Origin: an uncultured Lachnospiraceae bacterium
GTDB lineage: Bacteria > Bacillota > Clostridia > Lachnospirales > Lachnospiraceae
Assembly (NCBI GenBank): GCA_949132985.1
Contig: CASCGD010000011.1
Location: forward strand, 1 to 49,643
Length of the DNA stretch: 49,643 bases
Reading direction: 5' to 3'
In this document: positions 17,927 through 25,008 of the stretch, piece after piece
Layout of the letters: the number at the start of each line of letters is the position of its first letter
Numbering within the stretch: position 1 is the stretch's first letter
Notes under the pieces: model-generated
What the model was told of the DNA's origin: nothing
Seen by the model: the letters and a program-made list of their open reading frames with translations, nothing else
Databases searched by the model: none
Program-made: the position numbers and the translations under genes

Positions 17927-20335
17927 GTGAAGAAAGCGATTATTAAAATATTTGTGCTGCTCTTCTGTTTTGTGGCGGCAGTTTTTACGTTTGGATACTT
18001 TACCAACCAGAACGGCGTGAATCTTACGACAGAGATGCAGGCTGCATCTTATCCGGTGATCTCCCTGTATTATCAGGACTACGTAGTGGGCGAGCTGCAT
18101 GGCTATCGGAATGAGATGGATATGACAACGATACGGGAGACCGTTGTTCCGGTGCATGATGACCGCAAAGTCACGGTTGAGGTGGATACATTCGGCGCAC
18201 AGGTCGATCGTATCAGCTATGAGATCCGCAGCCTTGATGGGGAACGGCTGATTGCAAATCGTGAATGTAAGGATTACGAAGCAGAGGGCGATACGCTGCA
18301 CATGGAGCTGGTGCTGGAAAATCTGCTGGAGGAGAGCGAGGAATATCAGTTGTTGTTTCTGGTTGAGAGCGGCGGCAATACGATTCATTATTATACGCGC
18401 CTGATGCGGAAAATGGACGAGCACCTGAATGACTATCTCGCTTTTGTAAATGAGTTTCACGAAGAAACCATGAACAAGGAGGATGCCACACAGCTGTCGA
18501 CCTATCTGGAACCGGATGGTTCGTTGGAAAACAATAATCTGAATCTGGTCACAATCAATTCCAGCCTTCAGGAAGTTTCCTGGGGGGACTTTGCCTGCAG
18601 TCAGATTACGGACTCTGTGCTTACAATTGCCGAGCTGAATGACAGCTATGCGGTGATTACGCTTGATTATGTGCTGACATCCACCGGTGCGGGAGGTGAG
18701 CTGGAGTATTACAATGCCAGCGAGTATTACCGCGTCAGCTATAATACGGAGGGGGACCGCTGTTACCTGCACAATTTTGAGCGGTCGGTAAATCAGATTT
18801 TCCGTGCGGACGGTGAAATATTTTATGATAATTTTTTACAATTAGGCATTAGAAATGCTGATGTGGAATATAAAAAGAATGAGGGTGGAGAAATTACCTG
18901 CTTCGTACAGGAGGGCGAGCTGTGGAGTTATAACGAGACAAAGGACGTGCTTTACCGGATTTTCAGCTTTCGAGGTTATGAGGGCATGGATATACGGGAA
19001 AATTACGGCGCGCATGATATACAGATTTTGAACATCGATGAGGGGGGCAGCGTGGACTTTGCCGTCTATGGATACATGAACCGAGGTGACCATGAAGGAC
19101 AGGTTGGAGTGTCTGTATATCACTTTGATAACGTTAGTTCAACGATTGAAGAGATGATTTTTATAGATTCGGACAAGTCGTATGGTCGTTTGAAAACGGA
19201 TATGGGAGGTGTTTTATACAAAAACGAGCACGGCGTATTTTTCTATATGACGGAGGGCACGATTTACCGTATTGATATTGCGGAGCAAAAAGTGCAGATG
19301 CTGGCGGAAGGGCTTGGCAGCGAAAGCTATTGTATTTCGGAAGATCATCGTCTTCTGGTTTGGCAGCAGGATTATGAGAACCACGGGGACCTCACGGTAG
19401 TTGACCTGGAAAAGGAGCAGAGATTAATGATCGAGGCAGGCAGTGCAAATGCGCTCCACCCGATCGGCTTTCTGGAGGATGATTTTGTCTATGGAATCGC
19501 AGATGCCCGTAATCCAAAGGGGGCGGATGGCACAGTGCCGATGAGCCGCATTATAATTTATGATGTAGCTGAAGGAGAAATGGTAAAGGAATACTATAAG
19601 AAAGGCTATTATATCTCTGAGGTATCCATTGACGAATACGTAATTACTTTACAGCGTCTGCGGCGTGCACAGGATGATTACGTGGAAGCGGAAGCGGATA
19701 CGATTCTGAATCATGAAGGGGAGGGCATTTTGGATGACAATATTCAGCAGGCATATGACAGTGTAAAACAAATGCAGGTACAACTTGTGCTGGGAAGTGA
19801 GGTGAAGCATAAGAGTTCAAGCGTTGTGACTTCGAAGGAGGTTCTTTTAGAGGAGCTTCCGGTGATAAGACTGAAACCGGAGCACCCATGGAAGGGATAT
19901 TATATCTATGCAAAAGGCAGCAGCCAGTCTTTCTGCTCAAATCTTGCAGACGCAATCAGAGAGGCGGACGAGCAGATGGGCGTGGTGGTCGATCAAAAAC
20001 TGGAAGCGGTCTGGAAACGGGCAAAGCGATTGGTTTGTCCTCCGCCCGAGCTTCCGGAAGGGACGGATGCAGAGTATCCGGCGCAGGTCTTTGCGGATGC
20101 AAAAAAAATTGACCTTACCGGGTGTGAGCTTTCGCAGGTTCTGTATTATGTAAGTGAGGGAATTCCAGTGCAGGCGGAACTCTCAGATGGCACCACAGAG
20201 CTGATAACAGGCTATGATTCAGCCAATATATGGGTTTACGACCTGGCCGCAAAACAGTCTTACCGTAAAACAATAATCGACGCAGAATTACAATATAGTG
20301 CGAAAAAATGCCGTTATACGGCATTTTTGGGATGA
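17927..20335 (+). CDS. Membrane-anchored extracytoplasmic protein with degenerate C39-like tail, 802 aa
   Basis: The start is a GTG at 17927 preceded by GAGGAACG. An N-terminal helix (IIKIFVLLFCFVAAVFTFGYF) anchors the protein, leaving a large outside domain. Residues ~30-170 look like beta-sandwich material. The middle (about 300-600) has repeating blade-like strands (GTIYRIDIAEQKVQMLAEGL, DLTVVDLEKEQRLMIEAG) suggesting a beta-propeller. The last ~120 residues (ADEQMGVVVDQKLEAVWKRAK...LSQVLYYVSEGIPVQAEL...ELITGYDSANIWVYD) resemble the papain-like C39_2 peptidase fold, but no catalytic histidine is seen in the ITGYD strand, so it may be inactive. No transport or enzyme partner is adjacent. 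An intrinsic terminator overlaps the last codons. Function unknown. Confidence 0.75.
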   Translation: MKKAIIKIFVLLFCFVAAVFTFGYFTNQNGVNLTTEMQAASYPVISLYYQDYVVGELHGYRNEMDMTTIRETVVPVHDDRKVTVEVDTFGAQVDRISYEIRSLDGERLIANRECKDYEAEGDTLHMELVLENLLEESEEYQLLFLVESGGNTIHYYTRLMRKMDEHLNDYLAFVNEFHEETMNKEDATQLSTYLEPDGSLENNNLNLVTINSSLQEVSWGDFACSQITDSVLTIAELNDSYAVITLDYVLTSTGAGGELEYYNASEYYRVSYNTEGDRCYLHNFERSVNQIFRADGEIFYDNFLQLGIRNADVEYKKNEGGEITCFVQEGELWSYNETKDVLYRIFSFRGYEGMDIRENYGAHDIQILNIDEGGSVDFAVYGYMNRGDHEGQVGVSVYHFDNVSSTIEEMIFIDSDKSYGRLKTDMGGVLYKNEHGVFFYMTEGTIYRIDIAEQKVQMLAEGLGSESYCISEDHRLLVWQQDYENHGDLTVVDLEKEQRLMIEAGSANALHPIGFLEDDFVYGIADARNPKGADGTVPMSRIIIYDVAEGEMVKEYYKKGYYISEVSIDEYVITLQRLRRAQDDYVEAEADTILNHEGEGILDDNIQQAYDSVKQMQVQLVLGSEVKHKSSSVVTSKEVLLEELPVIRLKPEHPWKGYYIYAKGSSQSFCSNLADAIREADEQMGVVVDQKLEAVWKRAKRLVCPPPELPEGTDAEYPAQVFADAKKIDLTGCELSQVLYYVSEGIPVQAELSDGTTELITGYDSANIWVYDLAAKQSYRKTIIDAELQYSAKKCRYTAFLG
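20303..20328 (+). terminator. Intrinsic terminator overlapping the 3' end of a coding region
   Basis: AAAAATGCCG pairs with CGGCATTTTT around TTATA. It lies entirely before the TGA at 20333, so the hairpin encodes the last residues of the 802-aa protein. Confidence 0.8.
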
Positions 20336-20403
20336 AAGTTGCATAAAAAAGGCGCTTTTTTGACATGCAATTCGGTAGGTTTTAACAGAAATGCAAAAAG
20401 AAC

Positions 20404-20432
20404 TTGAAAAAAGGGCGTTTATAGGGTATATA
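20404..20432 (+). promoter_or_regulatory. Sigma-A promoter of the HPr-like/DUF6465 genes
   Basis: TTGAAA at 20404-20409, a 17-bp spacer and TATATA at 20427-20432 (TATAGT overlaps). The resulting ~200-nt leader would carry the structured repeat at 20473-20560. Confidence 0.75.
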
Positions 20433-20472
20433 TAGTAAGGATAAACTGTTTGATAGCTGTAAAATGGCTGGT

Positions 20473-20560
20473 AGGAGGCAGGCAAATGCGAAGCATTTCT
20501 AAAGATGGCTGCCGACGATTTGGCGGGTGACGCGGAGCGGCGCGTGCCGATACCGATTAG
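20473..20560 (+). repeat. Dispersed structured repeat, diverged copy in an mRNA leader
   Basis: This aligns with the two 85-bp copies at 34763-34932: GGAGG, AAATGCGAAGCATTT (there AAACGCGAAGCGTTT), CCGACGA and GCGGAGCG are shared in the same order. The first hairpin (AAATGC-GAA-GCATTT, 20484-20498) differs from the other copies by a T-A to C-G pair swap. This copy also has GGAGG 7 bp before an ATG that opens a 14-codon frame (MRSISKDGCRRFGG). Confidence 0.75.
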
Positions 20561-20636
20561 GAAGAATAAATATTTAGAACATGTGGGAAGCTGATAATAC
20601 GTATGTGAAATACATAACGTATAGAGGGTATGAAGT

Positions 20637-20891
20637 ATGAGTCAAAAGGAAATAGTAATATCGGACGTAAGAAAAGAATATGTAAACCCTATTGCCGAAT
20701 TGGTACAGCTTGCTTGCCAGTTCGATAGCAATATTGTTTTAGTGAATGATAATCGCAAGATCAATGCCAAGAGTATTATGGGTATTATGGCATTTAATCC
20801 GACGTCGGGAATGAGTGTAAATATCGTAGCTGACGGAAGCGATGAAAAAGAAGCGCTTGTAGCAATGGAAAAGTTTTTAGTTTGCAGCTAA
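20637..20891 (+). CDS. HPr-like protein lacking His15 (Crh-like), 84 aa
   Basis: It aligns without gaps to Bacillus HPr. Ser46 and its context are conserved (NAKSIMGIM), as are Pro18, LVQ and the C-terminal EKEAL helix. The phosphotransfer histidine is not: position 15 is Tyr and Arg17 is Asn (KEYVNPIAELVQ). The protein therefore cannot relay phosphate in the PTS through His15, but could be phosphorylated on Ser46 by HPr kinase and act as a regulator, as Crh (Gln15) does with CcpA in Bacillus. It has its own promoter and a leader with a structured repeat, and is followed 32 bp later by a DUF6465-like gene. No other PTS gene is in the window. Confidence 0.9.
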   Translation: MSQKEIVISDVRKEYVNPIAELVQLACQFDSNIVLVNDNRKINAKSIMGIMAFNPTSGMSVNIVADGSDEKEALVAMEKFLVCS

Positions 20892-20923
20892 AATTATAAA
20901 TCAGATCATAGGAGGGCTGAGAG

Positions 20924-21364
20924 ATGGCAAACGCGAAGGATACTGTAGAGGCAGTAAAAGCCGCAGCAGAAAAAAAGGTTGAGGAGACTGCAGAGGCAGT
21001 CAGGACCGTGGTGGAAGCAGTTGCAGCGAAAGCTGAGGATGTGAAAACCGAAGAAGCCCCTGCTGAGGAAACCAAACCTGAGAAAAAGAGACCGGGACGC
21101 AAACCCGGGAGTAAAAACAAGGCGACAAAAGCAACAGAGAAGGTAACTGCGAAGAAGGAAGCGAGCACTCCTGAGATTTATGTACAGTTTGGTGCGAGCG
21201 AGTCATCGGTGCAGGCAGCGGTTGACAGGATTAAAGCGGAATATGTTGCGCAGGGTCACAGAGCGTCATCTATCAAGTCATTAAAGGTATATTTAAAGCC
21301 TGAGGATAACGCGGCTTACTATGTGATTAACGACAAACTTGCAGGAAGAGTTGATTTATTTTAA
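20924..21364 (+). CDS. DUF6465-like protein with AT-hook-like basic segment, 146 aa
   Basis: There are three parts: an alanine/glutamate-rich N-terminal helix (residues 1-45, similar to coiled coils of nucleoid or histone-H1-like proteins), a basic patch KKRPGRKPGSKNKATKA containing an RPGRKPG AT-hook-like motif (about 54-70), and a conserved C-terminal domain (EIYVQFGASESSVQAAVDRIKAEY...SSIKSLKVYLKPEDNAAYYVINDKLAGRVDLF) that I recall as DUF6465 in Lachnospiraceae. The ribosome site is AGGAGGG. It probably binds DNA through the basic segment, which is inference. It shares a transcript with the HPr-like gene and ends in a bidirectional terminator against prs. Confidence 0.85.
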   Translation: MANAKDTVEAVKAAAEKKVEETAEAVRTVVEAVAAKAEDVKTEEAPAEETKPEKKRPGRKPGSKNKATKATEKVTAKKEASTPEIYVQFGASESSVQAAVDRIKAEYVAQGHRASSIKSLKVYLKPEDNAAYYVINDKLAGRVDLF

Positions 21365-21373
21365 TAAAGAATA

Positions 21374-21410
21374 AAAGAATCCGGTTCGCGGGAACCGGAT
21401 TCTTTCTTAT
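21374..21410. terminator. Bidirectional terminator between convergent genes
   Basis: AAAGAATCCGGTTC pairs perfectly with GAACCGGATTCTTT around GCGG. A and T tracts on both sides serve the DUF6465-like gene (+) and prs (-). Confidence 0.9.
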
Positions 21411-22588
21411 TTTAACGTACCTGCAGCGTAGTTTGCCACGACATTTTTAATTTTGTCGTAAGGGTTCAGCAGCTCGCTGACGGAGGTGTCATGGTTTAAG
21501 GTATCAATGATATACGCAATATACTTACTCATGCCGCAGCTAATGTAATAGTCACGGCTCAAAAGCTCGTCGGACTGATAGGTCAGGTCGGTTGTGAGCA
21601 GTCGGTAGATAATACCATCTTCGACCGCTTTGTCAAAAGTTCCCAGGCCGTTTGTAAAAAGGCCGAAAGTAGAAATTATAAAAATACGCTTTGCATCTCG
21701 TTTCTTAAGCTCCGTAGCAACATCGATCATGCTTTCGCCGGAGGAAATCATATCGTCAACAATAAAGACATCTTTGCCTCTCACAGAGGAGCCTAAAAAT
21801 TCATGTGCGATAATCGGGTTGCGCCCGTTTACAATGCGGCTGTAGTCGCGGCGCTTGTAAAACATGCCTACGTTGATGCCGAGCACATTTGCGAGGTAGA
21901 CCGCGCGGTCCGTGCCGCCTTCATCGGGACTGATAATCATCATATGGTCATTGTCAAATACGAGGTCGTCTACGTGATGGCAGAGCGCCTTCACAAACTG
22001 GTAGGCGCAGGTGACGGACTCAAAGCCATGGAGCGGAATCGAGTTTTGCACCCTGGGATCGTGTGCCTCAAAGGTGATAATGTTTTTAACGCCCATATTC
22101 ACCAGCTCCTGCAAAGCCAGCGCACAGTCCAGGGATTCCCGGGAAGAACGCCGGTGCTGGCGGCTTTCGTAGAGGAATGGCATGATTACATTGATGCGCT
22201 TTGCCTTGCCGCCTGCCGCGGCGATGACACGCTTTAAATCCTGATAGTGGTCATCGGGGGACATGTGGTTGATCTGCCCGCACATCTTGTAGGTGAGGCT
22301 GTGGTTGGTGATATCCAGCATAATAAAGAGATCGTCGCCGCGCACGGATTCCCGGATGGTTCCCTTTGCCTCGCCGTTTCCAAAACGCGGCAGTGTGTGC
22401 TCAATCAGATAGGTATCGCGCTGATAACCCTTAAACGCAACATCGTTGGGATGAAGCTGCTGTCTGGTAGAGCGCCATTTTACAAGGTACTGGTCTACCT
22501 TTTGCCCGAGCTTCTCACTGCTCTTCAAGGTGATAAGACCAAGCTTGCCGTGGGGAATAGACTCTAATTGAATTTCTTCATTCGCCAT
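21407..22588 (-). CDS. prs: Ribose-phosphate pyrophosphokinase
   Basis: It makes PRPP from ribose 5-phosphate and ATP, the precursor for purines, pyrimidines, His, Trp and NAD. Recognised by MPFLYESRQHRRSSRESLDCALALQEL (ATP/active-site region), FEAHDPRVQNSIP, ISPDEGGTDRA and the PRPP-binding loop DVFIVDDMISSGESMIDVA. At 393 residues it is longer than the classical ~315-residue enzyme, through an extended N-terminus and insertions, as in a Clostridia-type Prs. It is the last gene of a minus-strand operon after dnaD and dnaC, 44 bp downstream of dnaC, with GGAGGAAAC as ribosome site. This differs from the gcaD-prs-ctc-pth order in Bacillus. Confidence 0.92.
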   Translation of the reverse strand: MANEEIQLESIPHGKLGLITLKSSEKLGQKVDQYLVKWRSTRQQLHPNDVAFKGYQRDTYLIEHTLPRFGNGEAKGTIRESVRGDDLFIMLDITNHSLTYKMCGQINHMSPDDHYQDLKRVIAAAGGKAKRINVIMPFLYESRQHRRSSRESLDCALALQELVNMGVKNIITFEAHDPRVQNSIPLHGFESVTCAYQFVKALCHHVDDLVFDNDHMMIISPDEGGTDRAVYLANVLGINVGMFYKRRDYSRIVNGRNPIIAHEFLGSSVRGKDVFIVDDMISSGESMIDVATELKKRDAKRIFIISTFGLFTNGLGTFDKAVEDGIIYRLLTTDLTYQSDELLSRDYYISCGMSKYIAYIIDTLNHDTSVSELLNPYDKIKNVVANYAAGTLK

Positions 22589-22632
22589 GAATAGTTTCCT
22601 CCGTATGTAGGTGTGTTTTAGTATGTGTAAGT

Positions 22633-23613
22633 TTATTGTGTCCTTTTTTTCAGACGAATATCTTCTCCCGTGAGCTTTAAAAGCGTGTAATTACTGATAA
22701 TACGGGAGAAATTTCGCTCGGAGTAGGTGGTAAAAAGCTTTTCCAAATCCAGATTGCTTGATATGATCGTGGATTTCCTGCGCAACAGGCGTTCGTTCAG
22801 ACACAAAAACAGCTGGGAAACGGAAAAGCTGTTCGCAAGCTCTGTCCCGAGATCGTCGATAATCAGCAGGTCGCAGGTGAACAGATCGTTCTGCTGCTGC
22901 TTCGCATCGGCATCTCCGCGAAATTTACTCTCTTCTAATATATTAAATAATTGAAAGGATGTAAAGTACAAAACAGAGTGACCGCTGTCAATTAATGCTT
23001 TTGCCACACAATTTGACAAAAAAGTCTTGCCCGTACCGGTGGAACCATAAAAAAATATATTTCCAAAAGTCTCATCAAACGCATCGACAAAGGAACGGCA
23101 TGCGGTTACCGCAAGCCGCGCGTTATCAAGGGGGCTTCGGCCCGTAGAGGGGTCCGGCGGCTTTGTGCCGTAGTAGTCAAAAGTCAGCGCGCCAAAATTT
23201 TCGGATTCCAAAATTGTTTTGATGTTAGATTGTGTGTAGATCAGATCGATTGCCGCCTGTTTGAAGCAATGGCAGCGCGCATGGCCGATAAAGCCGGTGT
23301 CCTGACAGTCCGCGCAGTCGTAGCGGGGCTTGGGTCCGTCGGGGGGAAAACCGGCGGACACAAGCAGCCGTGCGCGCTTTTCCCGTGCTCTGGCAAGCTG
23401 CTTTTTCAGCGTCTCCAGAGCCTTTGTATCGCCATCTAAGAGCTGCTTTGCCTGCTTGACGCTAAAGGCCGCAATGGAGTCGTCAAGCTCCTTTAACGCA
23501 GGGGCGGCAGCATACATGGAGGCCTTCTCTTTCTCCAGGGAAAGCCTTGCGGCGCGTTGTTTTTGTTCGTAAGACCGCATAATCTGGTCATATTGACGAT
23601 TAGTTAATGCCAT
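22633..23613 (-). CDS. dnaC: Helicase loader, DnaC/DnaI-type AAA+ ATPase
   Basis: It loads the replicative helicase at oriC and at restarted forks. The 326-residue protein has an N-terminal helical region (1-95), a zinc-binding knuckle (Cys100, Cys103, Cys114, Cys116 in CADCQDTGFIGHARCHC), and a C-terminal AAA+ domain with Walker A GSTGTGKT (190-197), Walker B LLIIDDLG (Asp253-Asp254) and the sensor region STIISSNLDLEKL. The zinc-knuckle layout is that of Gram-positive DnaI. Its start overlaps the end of dnaD by 14 bp, so the two are translationally coupled. Confidence 0.93.
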   Translation of the reverse strand: MALTNRQYDQIMRSYEQKQRAARLSLEKEKASMYAAAPALKELDDSIAAFSVKQAKQLLDGDTKALETLKKQLARAREKRARLLVSAGFPPDGPKPRYDCADCQDTGFIGHARCHCFKQAAIDLIYTQSNIKTILESENFGALTFDYYGTKPPDPSTGRSPLDNARLAVTACRSFVDAFDETFGNIFFYGSTGTGKTFLSNCVAKALIDSGHSVLYFTSFQLFNILEESKFRGDADAKQQQNDLFTCDLLIIDDLGTELANSFSVSQLFLCLNERLLRRKSTIISSNLDLEKLFTTYSERNFSRIISNYTLLKLTGEDIRLKKRTQ

Positions 23614-24691
23614 AGTTTAATAATTCCTTTTCCAGCTGACTGGTGTTGTAGGAGCGCTGCGGAAAGTCATTGAAGCGGTTTTTCTTTGCGCTGCTTTCCG
23701 CCTGAATGGATGTTTCCCGTGCCCGCTCCTGGTGCAGTGCGTCCAGTGCCTGGACATCCTTCATGGAATGAACGTTATGCTTCTTCCAGTTTTTTAAAAT
23801 GGTATCGGCGTACTCGAAGCTCACCTGATGGATACGGCGGATGGTGCGCTCGCAGGCAGCGGCGATGATCTCAGTGTCAAAGCCATAGTCGTTTTGCCAA
23901 GAATTAATGTAGTCCTTTTCATAGGGAACAAAGTCGCGTCCCTGAATGCCGAAGGCTTTGCGTATGGCGTAAAAAAGACTGCTGTGGGAGCTTGCCTGTT
24001 CCTTGGCGGCTGTCACGGTAGTAATGCCTGCCTTTGCCCAGGAGAGGGCGATCTTTTCCATATAGTGCACACTTTTATGATTTTTTGTCACACATGATTC
24101 GATCAGGTAGTCGATCAGATCACCGGAAAAATTCAGAGTTTCCTTCCAGTAGAGGATTGCATTCATCTCAGTGGCATTCAGGGTATGTCCGATGTAGTGC
24201 TCGGCCACAAACAAAAGCTCCTGAATGTCAGCCTCCTCTTTCAACCGGCGAAGCTCAGCCGCGCTGTAGCTTTTGTGGGGAGGAAACGTGTTTTCCGGCG
24301 CATTTTGTCCGGCACCGGCATTTTCTTTCACGGCCTCTTTCCGGGCAGGATTTTCCGGCTGCATCTGATAAGGAGTCTCGGGAACAGGGGCATTCAGGGC
24401 ATCTAAAAAACAGATGCCGGTCAAATCGCCCTTTGCATCGAACTCAAGGCGGAGAAGATGCATCTTCTCCCAGTATTTTAATGCGCGGATCACGTCTTTC
24501 TCCGTATGGTCAAACTTGTCCGCCGTGTCGGAGATCGAAAAAGACATGGCAGGATCATTCATACACCGCAGAAGGTACAGATAGATTTTTACGTACTCTC
24601 CGCTGGCATGTACCATATATGCATCTATGAAATAATTGGGGATGACAGTTTTCTGATAGTTGTTGTTCCGGTGTAAGGTAATGTCTGCCAT
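23600..24691 (-). CDS. dnaD: DnaD-domain primosome protein
   Basis: DnaD-domain proteins act with DnaA and the helicase loader during initiation and restart. The N-terminal ~100 residues form a winged helix (IYLYLLRCMNDPAMSFSISDTADKF...VIRALKYWEKM). Two DnaD/DDBH2-like domains follow: ELLFVAEHYIGHTLNATEMNAILYWKETLNFSGDLIDYLIESC, and a second with YGFDTEIIAAACERTIRRIHQVSFEYADTILKNWKKHNVHSMKDV, which includes the YxxxIL.NW motif typical of this family. The linker (~105-145) is low-complexity. The gene has its own extended -10 promoter, preceded by DnaA boxes, and starts the dnaD-dnaC-prs operon with GAGGAGC as ribosome site. Confidence 0.92.
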   Translation of the reverse strand: MADITLHRNNNYQKTVIPNYFIDAYMVHASGEYVKIYLYLLRCMNDPAMSFSISDTADKFDHTEKDVIRALKYWEKMHLLRLEFDAKGDLTGICFLDALNAPVPETPYQMQPENPARKEAVKENAGAGQNAPENTFPPHKSYSAAELRRLKEEADIQELLFVAEHYIGHTLNATEMNAILYWKETLNFSGDLIDYLIESCVTKNHKSVHYMEKIALSWAKAGITTVTAAKEQASSHSSLFYAIRKAFGIQGRDFVPYEKDYINSWQNDYGFDTEIIAAACERTIRRIHQVSFEYADTILKNWKKHNVHSMKDVQALDALHQERARETSIQAESSAKKNRFNDFPQRSYNTSQLEKELLNYGIN

Positions 24692-24761
24692 AACCTGACT
24701 TGCTCCTCATTCTGTGACTTTTCTGCTGATAACGAATTTCATAACTTCTGATTGCCCGGTC

Positions 24762-24770
24762 ATTATAGCA
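24762..24770 (-). promoter_or_regulatory. Extended -10 promoter of the dnaD-dnaC-prs operon
   Basis: On the minus strand TGCTATAAT reads as a TGn-extended consensus -10, about 70 bp before the dnaD ATG. No good -35 is seen. Confidence 0.7.
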
Positions 24771-24779
24771 CAATAAATC

Positions 24780-24826
24780 AAAAAAGAGAAGCCTTGATTT
24801 TGCGGAAAGCCTTTAAAATCAAGGCT
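24780..24826 (-). terminator. Second downstream terminator of murC
   Basis: AAGCCTTGATTTT (24789-24801) pairs perfectly with AAAATCAAGGCTT (24814-24826). On the minus strand it is followed by CTCTTTTTT, just before the dnaD promoter. Confidence 0.8.
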
Positions 24827-24846
24827 TTGCGCGATTAACAATAAAA

Positions 24847-25007
24847 TGTGGATAAGTGGATAAAAACTTATGTAAACCAGCGTATTGCTGTCATAAATGC
24901 GGTACTTACGGCATATTCTGGTAAAGGCGGGACATGTTATGTAAATAAAAATATCCACAATGAAATTGGATAACTTTTCCCCAATTCATTGTGGATAATG
25001 TGGATAA
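24847..25007. promoter_or_regulatory. Cluster of DnaA boxes between murC and dnaD
   Basis: Exact TGTGGATAA (reverse complement of the TTATCCACA consensus) occurs at 24847-24855, 24990-24998 and 24999-25007, the last two directly abutting. One-mismatch copies are AGTGGATAA at 24855-24863 and, in the other orientation, ATATCCACA at 24951-24959. The cluster lies upstream of the helicase-loader operon, and DnaA could control it. Confidence 0.75.
24945..24998 (-). terminator. Intrinsic terminator of murC containing DnaA boxes
   Basis: On the minus strand ATCCACAATGAATTGG pairs with CCAATTTCATTGTGGAT (one bulged base), followed by ATTTTTATTT. The stem ends are themselves DnaA-box-like sequences. 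Confidence 0.8.
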
Positions 25008-25008
25008 C

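Noticed and set aside
17402-18772. 456-codon minus-strand frame across two plus-strand genes and a terminator
   Set aside because: It runs through the terminator at 17838 and mirrors coding periodicity of both genes; no ribosome site or domain.
20336-20400. Possible riboswitch before the HPr-like gene
   Set aside because: The region has A/T-rich hairpins but no known aptamer core; the structured repeat is further downstream.
24034-24630. 198-codon plus-strand frame opposite dnaD
   Set aside because: Antisense to dnaD, whose domains and start are convincing.
24847-25007. Replication origin at the DnaA boxes
   Set aside because: No dnaA, dnaN or A/T-rich unwinding element is next to the cluster, so a regulatory site is more likely than oriC.
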